A DNA stretch of 64,000 bases from Neorhizobium galegae (GTDB lineage: Bacteria > Pseudomonadota > Alphaproteobacteria > Rhizobiales > Rhizobiaceae): assembly GCF_017877055.1 (NCBI RefSeq), contig NZ_JAGIPG010000004.1, forward strand, positions 310,001-374,000. The letters run 5' to 3'. Of the stretch, positions 58,946 to 64,000 are shown piece by piece. Below the pieces are notes generated by a model. That model had not been told where the DNA came from. It did no database searches and saw only the letters and a list, made by a program, of their open reading frames with translations. A program made the position numbers and the translations under genes. Position 1 is the stretch's first letter. Each line of letters begins with the position of its first letter.

Positions 58946-59839
58946 TCAGACCGCTCTCACGGTGTTCCTGATGCTGCCGATACCCTCGATGCCGGCTTCA
59001 ACGACGTCTCCGTCCTTCAGCCAGATCTGCGGGTTGAGGCCGAGGCCGACGCCGGAAGGCGTGCCGGTGGTGATGATGTCACCCGCTTCCACCGTCATGC
59101 CGGCCGACAGGCTTGAGAGGATCGCGGCGCAGTCGAACACCATGTCCGAGATGAAGGCGTCCTGGCGGATCTCGCCGTTGACGGTGAGCCAGAGCCGGTG
59201 CTCCTGTGTCACATCGAACTCGTCGGCGGTGACGATCCAGGGGCCGATCGGGCAGGTGGTGTCGAGCGCCTTGCCCTTGAACCATTGCCCATGCGCGCGC
59301 TGCAGGTCGCGGGCGGTGACGTCGTTCAGTACCGTGAAGCCGAAGATGTGGCCGAGCGCATCCTCCACCGAAATGTCGCGCCCGGTGCGGCCGACGACGA
59401 AGGCGAGTTCGACTTCGTAGTCGAGCTTCTGAGTATTGCCGGGAAGGCGGATTTCCGCTTCGGGGCCGATAACGGTGGTCGGAGGCTTGGTGAAGAACTC
59501 CGGCAGCGGTGGATATTCGGCCGGCACGCCCCGCGCTCTCGCACCTTCCTCGATATGGAGTTTGTAGTTGCGGCCGACACAGAAGACGTTCTTTGCCGGG
59601 CGAGGGATGGGCGCGAGCAGCTTTGCGCCGGCGAGTGGTGACCAGAGATCGGAGCCTGCAGCCTCGACGACCTGTCGGAGGGCGGCGAGCATCGGCGAGT
59701 TTCGGACGATATCGAGCACGGAGTTCGGCGCCGGGCCGCTTTCACCCGACTTCCAGGCGGAGGCAATATCGAGGATGCGATCTTCTACGACCACGACCGG
59801 ACGCGATCCGGATTCGGTTTCAACAGTGGCAACTTTCAT
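58946..59839 (-). CDS. Fumarylacetoacetate hydrolase family protein
   Basis: A 297-residue FAH-type hydrolase. KNVFCVGRNYKLHIEEGARA, the metal site in LDYEVELAFVVGRTGRDI and NDVTARDLQRAHGQWFKGK, with DTTCPIGPWIV, TGTPSGVGLG and GDVVEAGIEGIGSIRNTV are diagnostic. It probably cleaves a C-C bond of a beta-diketone or hydrates an enol in the degradation pathway. It is located between the CoA transferase and the DUF35/thiolase pair. Confidence 0.92.
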   Translation of the reverse strand: MKVATVETESGSRPVVVVEDRILDIASAWKSGESGPAPNSVLDIVRNSPMLAALRQVVEAAGSDLWSPLAGAKLLAPIPRPAKNVFCVGRNYKLHIEEGARARGVPAEYPPLPEFFTKPPTTVIGPEAEIRLPGNTQKLDYEVELAFVVGRTGRDISVEDALGHIFGFTVLNDVTARDLQRAHGQWFKGKALDTTCPIGPWIVTADEFDVTQEHRLWLTVNGEIRQDAFISDMVFDCAAILSSLSAGMTVEAGDIITTGTPSGVGLGLNPQIWLKDGDVVEAGIEGIGSIRNTVRAV

Positions 59840-59861
59840 GAATATATCTCCTGCGAACCGG

Positions 59862-60251
59862 TCAGGCGGGTTCGAACATCGGCAAGGTGATCTCGTCTGA
59901 GACTTCCTCGTAAGTAAGCCGTACCGGAGAGCCGATCGATAGCGCCTCGGGCGTGGCGGTCTTGATGTTGGAAACCATCATCGCGCCTTCCTCCAGTTCG
60001 ACGAGCGCAACGACCAGCGGTCCCTGTATTTCGAAGCTGGATTTCGCAGCGACGGTGAAGGTGTGGATCGTTCCTTTACCGCTGACGGGCATCCAGGCGA
60101 GCTTTCGCGAGGCGCATTCCGGGCAGATGTAGACGGGGTAGAAGGCATAAACGCCGCAGTCTTCGCAGCGCTGGATCTGCATGTGTTCTGCCTTGCAGCT
60201 ATCCCAGAAAGGCTGGGAGATCTTGGAAGGCGTGGGAAGGGAACGGGACAT
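59862..60251 (-). CDS. DUF35 (OB-fold with zinc ribbon) acyl-CoA-associated protein
   Basis: A 129-residue protein, start at 60251 (MSRSLPTPSKISQPFWDSCK). The rubredoxin-type zinc ribbon is CEDCGVYAFYPVYICPEC, followed by the OB-fold (GKGTIHTFTVAAKSSFEIQG, PLVVALVELEEGAMM). DUF35 proteins pair with thiolase-like partners, as in Ltp2-ChsH2 aldolases; here the partner gene lies 11 bases upstream. Confidence 0.9.
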   Translation of the reverse strand: MSRSLPTPSKISQPFWDSCKAEHMQIQRCEDCGVYAFYPVYICPECASRKLAWMPVSGKGTIHTFTVAAKSSFEIQGPLVVALVELEEGAMMVSNIKTATPEALSIGSPVRLTYEEVSDEITLPMFEPA

Positions 60252-60262
60252 GTGCAGGCTCC

Positions 60263-61465
60263 TCAGTCGCGGCCGAGAATGGCGATGGAATGGTTGGAGG
60301 CAACGGCGCTGACATTCGTCACCAGGCTGAGTTGCGCATCCGGCACCTGCCGATCGCCGCATTCGCCGCGGATTTGCCGTGCCGCCTCGATGATGTGATT
60401 GATGCCACCTGACGAACCGAAGGAGAGCAGGCCGCCGTTTGTGTTGATCGGCAGTTCGCCGCCAAGCTCGATGCGCCCGCCTTCCGCAAACGCCCCGCCT
60501 TCTCCCTCGGCGCAATAACCGAGCGCTTCGAACTGCATCAGTACGGTGATGGTGAAACTGTCGTAAAGCTGCGCGACGTCGATATCGCTCGGCTTCACTC
60601 CCGCGCGGCCGAAAGCTTCCTTCGCGGCGACGGACTGGACGGAGCGGGTAAGGCTGTACCGCGACTTGTCCTCTGGCCGGGCGCCGGTCGCCCGGGCCAA
60701 GTGGGCGAGGTGATAATAGGATTGCGCTTGGCCTGTGCCGAGAATGCGGACCGGCTTCGCCTTCAGGTCGCGCGCCCGTTCGAGCGAGGTGATCAGGATC
60801 GCGCCGGCGCCGTCGCAGATCGGGCTGCAGTCGAGCAGGCGCAGCGGTGTGCTGACCATCGGCGAAGCTATGACGTCGTCGATCGTGATCGGATCGCGCT
60901 TGAATGCCTTGGGGTTCATCGAGGCGTGCTTGCGGCAGGCTACCGCGATCGCCGCCAGCTGTTCCGATGTGGTGCCAAATTCATGCATGTGACGCTGCGC
61001 CATCATCGCATAGACGCCCGGCACGGTGATGCCGAAAGGCACTTCGAATTCGAGCGGATGGGCGCCGTAATCTATATAGGCTTTGAGACCGGTGCCCTTA
61101 GGCACGCCGCTCAATGTTGTGTCGCCGCGCAGCAGCAGCACCGCCTTGCATAGCCCGCTTTCCACGGCCCATTTGGCGACTTGCACGCCGTTTAGATAGG
61201 ATTGGCCGCCCGTGCGCAGCGTATCGCAGAACGTCTTGCAATGAAGACCGAGATGCTCGCCGATGATCATGTGGTGGCGAATATTGTCGTTCAGGAACGT
61301 GCCAGAGGTCATCAGGCCATCGATATCGTGCTTGTCGATGCCAGCATCCTCGATCGCAAGCATTGCCGCTTCAATATGGAGTTCGGTGGGATTGGTGCCG
61401 ACGAGACGACCGACGGGCGGTTCGCCAATGCCGGCTATGACGGCTTCGGAGCCTGGATGAGGCAT
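60263..61465 (-). CDS. Thiolase-like (SCP-x/lipid-transfer type) protein
   Basis: A 400-residue thiolase-fold protein. The N-terminal part (LHIEAAMLAIEDAGIDKHDI) is normal, but the usual nucleophile motif CASG is replaced (LRTGGQSYLNG), so it is not a standard acetyltransferase. The C-terminal histidine block is INHIIEAARQIRGEC, and FGSSGG is present. With its DUF35 partner this fits the Ltp-type retro-aldolases that split acyl-CoA hydroxyacids. The order is tctC, this gene, DUF35, FAH, CoA transferase. Confidence 0.85.
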   Translation of the reverse strand: MPHPGSEAVIAGIGEPPVGRLVGTNPTELHIEAAMLAIEDAGIDKHDIDGLMTSGTFLNDNIRHHMIIGEHLGLHCKTFCDTLRTGGQSYLNGVQVAKWAVESGLCKAVLLLRGDTTLSGVPKGTGLKAYIDYGAHPLEFEVPFGITVPGVYAMMAQRHMHEFGTTSEQLAAIAVACRKHASMNPKAFKRDPITIDDVIASPMVSTPLRLLDCSPICDGAGAILITSLERARDLKAKPVRILGTGQAQSYYHLAHLARATGARPEDKSRYSLTRSVQSVAAKEAFGRAGVKPSDIDVAQLYDSFTITVLMQFEALGYCAEGEGGAFAEGGRIELGGELPINTNGGLLSFGSSGGINHIIEAARQIRGECGDRQVPDAQLSLVTNVSAVASNHSIAILGRD

Positions 61466-61537
61466 GGTCTACTCCGGGATGTGAGATATCGTCGCCGGCG
61501 CGCGGCCAGCGGAAAGTCATGTATCGTGAGGTTGGAA

Positions 61538-61558
61538 GGGGCCGTGTCAGCCGGCCCC
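61538..61558 (-). terminator. GC hairpin between tctC and the thiolase-like gene
   Basis: A 7-bp perfect stem GGGGCCG / CGGCCCC with a 7-base loop. On the minus strand no T-run follows, so it may stabilise the tctC transcript more than terminate it. Binding-protein genes often carry such hairpins. Confidence 0.45.
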
Positions 61559-61568
61559 CGATTTCGTT

Positions 61569-62537
61569 TCAGCTCTTCGGAATGCCCGCGGCTTCGATGA
61601 TCTCGCCGTAGCGCTTGCGTTCGGTATCGGTGAAGGTCTGGTATTCGGCCGGCGTAGCGGTCGCGTAGACCTCGCTACCGGTCTTATCCAGCGCGGCGAT
61701 GACGCCCGGATCCTTCAGCGCCCTGTTGATGGCGTCCGCAACCTTGTCGACGATGGCCGATGGCGTGCCGCTGCGGGCATAGACGCCGTACCAGGAGTTC
61801 AACACCACGTCGAACCCCTGTTCCTTCAAAGTCGGCAGATCCGGGGTGAACTTCGAGCGCTGGTCACCGGCAATGCCGATCAGCTTCAGTTCACCCGACT
61901 GCAGGCCCGGCTGGAATTGCGCGAGCGAATAGAACATCATGCTGGTCTCGCCGCGTATCAGGTCGAGAACCGACTGGGTGCCCCCCTGATAGGGAATATG
62001 GCGCAGCTTGACGCCGGTCTTCAGTTTCAGAAGTTCGGCGCAAAGATGCGCCGATGTGCCAATGCCGGCTGAGGCGTAACTCAGATTGCCAGCCTCTTTC
62101 GCCTTCGCGACGAACTTGGCGACATTGTCGATCTTGCTAGAGGTCGGCACAGCGAGGATCATGCTCTGGCCTGCAACGCGCGCCACGGCGGTGAAATCCT
62201 TGGCCGGATCATAAGGCAGGGCCTTGAACATGTTCGGGTTGGATACCTGCGTCGCAACCGTGCCCCAGAGCAGCGTATAACCATCCGGTGCGGCCTTGGC
62301 TGCGCGTGCCGTTCCGGGGATCGAAGCGGCACCACCTTCGTTCTCGACGATGAACGGCTGTCCAAGATATTTTTCAGCGACCGGAAGCACGATGCGCGCC
62401 ACGCCGTCTGCGGCAGAACCGGCAGGCAGCGGCACGATCATATGGATTGGACGGTTGGGATAATCCTGCTGGGCAAAGGCAGAATTTCCCAAAGCGAGCA
62501 CGAAGCTCAGCGACAGGCCCATCAATTTCACGGACAT
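61569..62537 (-). CDS. tctC: Tripartite tricarboxylate transporter periplasmic receptor TctC (Bug family)
   Basis: A 322-residue periplasmic protein with a signal peptide (LMGLSLSFVLALGNSAFAQQ) and mature start DYPNRPIHMIVPLPAGSAAD. KYLGQPFIVENEGGAASIPG, GYTLLWGTVATQVSNPNMF and LKEQGFDVVLNSWYGVYA are Bug-family marks. It is the first gene of the minus-strand operon and delivers the substrate to TctAB. The upstream region carries palindromes described separately. Confidence 0.93.
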   Translation of the reverse strand: MSVKLMGLSLSFVLALGNSAFAQQDYPNRPIHMIVPLPAGSAADGVARIVLPVAEKYLGQPFIVENEGGAASIPGTARAAKAAPDGYTLLWGTVATQVSNPNMFKALPYDPAKDFTAVARVAGQSMILAVPTSSKIDNVAKFVAKAKEAGNLSYASAGIGTSAHLCAELLKLKTGVKLRHIPYQGGTQSVLDLIRGETSMMFYSLAQFQPGLQSGELKLIGIAGDQRSKFTPDLPTLKEQGFDVVLNSWYGVYARSGTPSAIVDKVADAINRALKDPGVIAALDKTGSEVYATATPAEYQTFTDTERKRYGEIIEAAGIPKS

Positions 62538-62552
62538 TCACTCCTCCCAAAG

Positions 62553-62723
62553 TTTCCGCATATCGGAAATATTTCCGTATTTCGTAAGGATGCGCTCCGC
62601 ATATGGGCTTGTCAACAGGACGCCGACACGTTTTAGCGCGGAACGGCCCAATCTTCCATTTGACATATGTCCCCTCGCCACGCATTTTATTTTCGAATAG
62701 TGGAGATTTCTCCGCAATGCGGA
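62553..62723. promoter_or_regulatory. Palindrome-rich divergent promoter region of tctC and the CoA-transferase gene
   Basis: TTTCCG-N5-CGGAAA at 62553-62569 overlaps the perfect palindrome CGGAAATATTTCCG at 62564-62577. TCCGCA-A-TGCGGA lies at 62711-62723, just before the divergent gene. The first resembles the IclR-type operator TGGAAAT-N-ATTTCCA. The two genes are read away from this region, so one regulator, not in the window, could control both. Confidence 0.6.
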
Positions 62724-62736
62724 AAATGGAGATGCA

Positions 62737-64000
62737 ATGAGCTATTTGGCGAAAGAGGCATTGGCGGATTTATTGGCACGGATCGGCATGTCTTCCGACG
62801 CGTCGCCAGGATCGAGCTACGCCTCAGTCGAGTTCACCGGCGCTGACCCCGTCGTGCCGAGTCGTTATCGCCCAGGCCTTGCCTCGGCAGTAGCACTGGC
62901 GGCGAACGCGGTCGGTATATCGGAGATCTGGCGGATGCGCGGGGGGCGAACGCAGTCGATCGGCGTCGATTTGCGACGTGCAGCAGTACCCGGTCTCAGA
63001 ACGGTTTCCTATCTGCGTCGCGACGGCCATCCGTTGCAGTTGCTGAGACCCGCTTCAGAGGACAAAGTCTTCTTCGAAACGGCTGACGGGCGGCGGATGT
63101 ACCTGCTGCGGCACGCCTTCTACCATGAGCATTTCAGCCGCCTCCTGGCTTTCCTCGACTGCTCGTCCACGACGGAATCGATCGAGAGGGCTGTCAGCCG
63201 CTGGAGATCCGACGATCTGGAGGAGGCGTTGGCCGAAGCAAAGGCGATCGGCGCGATTGCCCGTACGCAGGATGAGTGGCTAGGAAGTCCGCAAGGCCGG
63301 CATCTTGCGAGCCGTACGCCTGTCGAGATTGAAAAGATCGGCGACGGGCCGGCCATGCCTTTTGAGGCCGGCGACCGGCCGCTTTCCGGCATCCGTGTTG
63401 TGGATATGGGCCATGTGCTTGCCGGACCGGTCGTCTCCCGCCAGCTCGCGGAGCAAGGTGCCGATGTGCTGCATATCTCGGCGCCGCACCAGCCAGACCC
63501 GACCCATATCGTCGTCGATACCGGGCTCGGTAAACGCTCCGCTTTTGTCAATCTCGACAGTCCCGGCGAACTCGAGCGGTTCCGCGAGCTGGTCGCAGGA
63601 TCGGATGTCTTCGCCCATTCCTGGCGGCCGGGTTCGCTTGATTCACGTGGGCTTAGCCCACAGGCGCTGGCGAAGCTTCGTCCGGGCATCATCTATGTCT
63701 CGGTCAGCTGCTATGGATACGATGGCCCCTGGGCCAGCCGCGCCGGCTATGATCCTCTGGGCCAGGTCGTGAGTGGACTTGCCGTAGGGGAGGGAAGCAT
63801 TGATAGACCGCAGCTCGCATCCACCTTCACGCTGAACGACTACCTTGCCGGTTATCTCGGTGCCGCAGGCGTCACCAGCGCGCTTCTGCGCCGGGCGCGA
63901 GAGGGCGGCAGCTATCACGTCAAGGTATCGCTCACGTCCTGCTCCATGTGGCTGCAGGAACTTGGCCAGCTTCCCCGCGAGGAGTGGCCGGATGGATTGC
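62737..64000 (+). CDS. Tandem CaiB/BaiF-type CoA-transferase, 3' end outside window
   Basis: A plus-strand gene from ATG 62737 with GGAG 6 bases upstream, open to the window edge (at least 421 residues). Residues 1-200 have the features of the C-terminal half of a CoA transferase (QDEWLGSPQGRHLASRTPVEI), and at about residue 210 a complete family start follows: LSGIRVVDMGHVLAGPVVSR, then SWRPGSLDSRGLSPQAL and VSVSCYGYDGPWASRAGYDP. The protein therefore looks like two joined copies or halves. It is divergent from the tctC operon and probably serves the same pathway. Confidence 0.85.
   Translation, partial: MSYLAKEALADLLARIGMSSDASPGSSYASVEFTGADPVVPSRYRPGLASAVALAANAVGISEIWRMRGGRTQSIGVDLRRAAVPGLRTVSYLRRDGHPLQLLRPASEDKVFFETADGRRMYLLRHAFYHEHFSRLLAFLDCSSTTESIERAVSRWRSDDLEEALAEAKAIGAIARTQDEWLGSPQGRHLASRTPVEIEKIGDGPAMPFEAGDRPLSGIRVVDMGHVLAGPVVSRQLAEQGADVLHISAPHQPDPTHIVVDTGLGKRSAFVNLDSPGELERFRELVAGSDVFAHSWRPGSLDSRGLSPQALAKLRPGIIYVSVSCYGYDGPWASRAGYDPLGQVVSGLAVGEGSIDRPQLASTFTLNDYLAGYLGAAGVTSALLRRAREGGSYHVKVSLTSCSMWLQELGQLPREEWPDGL

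Noticed and set aside
1..64000. Complete tRNA, rRNA, repABC or CRISPR loci
   Set aside because: None could be found by reading; only the 3' fragment of tRNA-fMet is present.

Overview
The window looks like part of a large replicon (chromosome, chromid or megaplasmid) of a Rhizobiaceae-type alphaproteobacterium. The basis is high GC, long operons for peptide and organic-acid uptake, two remnants of the rhizobial RHE_PE00001/DUF1612 family, HWE-type sensor kinases, a ROSE-like thermometer before an Hsp20 gene, and an alphaproteobacterial tRNA-fMet 3' end. No rRNA, complete tRNA or CRISPR array was seen.

Layout. (1) 1-11.5 kb, minus strand: a peptide/amide uptake and degradation operon running GntR regulator, solute-binding protein, two creatinase/M24-like hydrolases, DppB, DppC, an AstE/aspartoacylase-like hydrolase, two ATPases, a GAF protein and an amidohydrolase cut by the window edge. 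An aldo/keto reductase diverges from the regulator. (2) About 12.8-25.4 kb: an accessory island. It has a radC scrap and a tRNA-fMet 3' fragment at one side, a large serine recombinase, a family of spaced repeats, a soluble FtsH-like AAA protease next to a PD-(D/E)XK-like protein with an AT-hook, three unknown plus-strand genes, a tyrosine recombinase and an IS3 scrap. (3) 25.4-30.8 kb: a complete His-Xaa-Ser (hxs) radical-SAM modification cassette in the order hxsD-hxsB-hxsC-hxsA, with an SH3b protein downstream and an exported protein upstream. (4) 31-36.7 kb: mixed accessory genes (M20 amidohydrolase, DEDDh exonuclease, HIT protein) and a truncated KAP NTPase fused to a DUF1612 scar.

(5) 36.8-43.6 kb: a signalling cluster with a three-PAS HWE kinase, a blue-light LOV kinase, two single-domain response regulators, a second HWE-like kinase and a double-domain KaiC ATPase. 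(6) 43.9-49.9 kb: a protein-stress block with CbpM, CbpA, a DegQ-type protease, an SPW membrane protein, an RNA polymerase omega-like paralogue, an NDUFA4-like protein, two Hsp20s (one with a ROSE-like 5' UTR) and a small protein. (7) 49.9-53.5 kb: an amylo-alpha-1,6-glucosidase and an intact IS3-family element placed just upstream of it. (8) 53.9-64 kb: an organic-acid/acyl-CoA catabolic operon with a TctABC transporter, CoA transferase, fumarylacetoacetase-like hydrolase, thiolase-like/DUF35 pair, NodB-fold protein and a tartrate/malate dehydrogenase. A second, tandem-type CoA transferase diverges from it across a palindrome-rich promoter region.

The two systems most worth a second look are the hxs cassette, known by family but of unknown product, and the FtsH-like protease/nuclease-like pair in the recombinase island, for which I know no described system. 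All functions are read from motifs and neighbourhood; no database search was possible.
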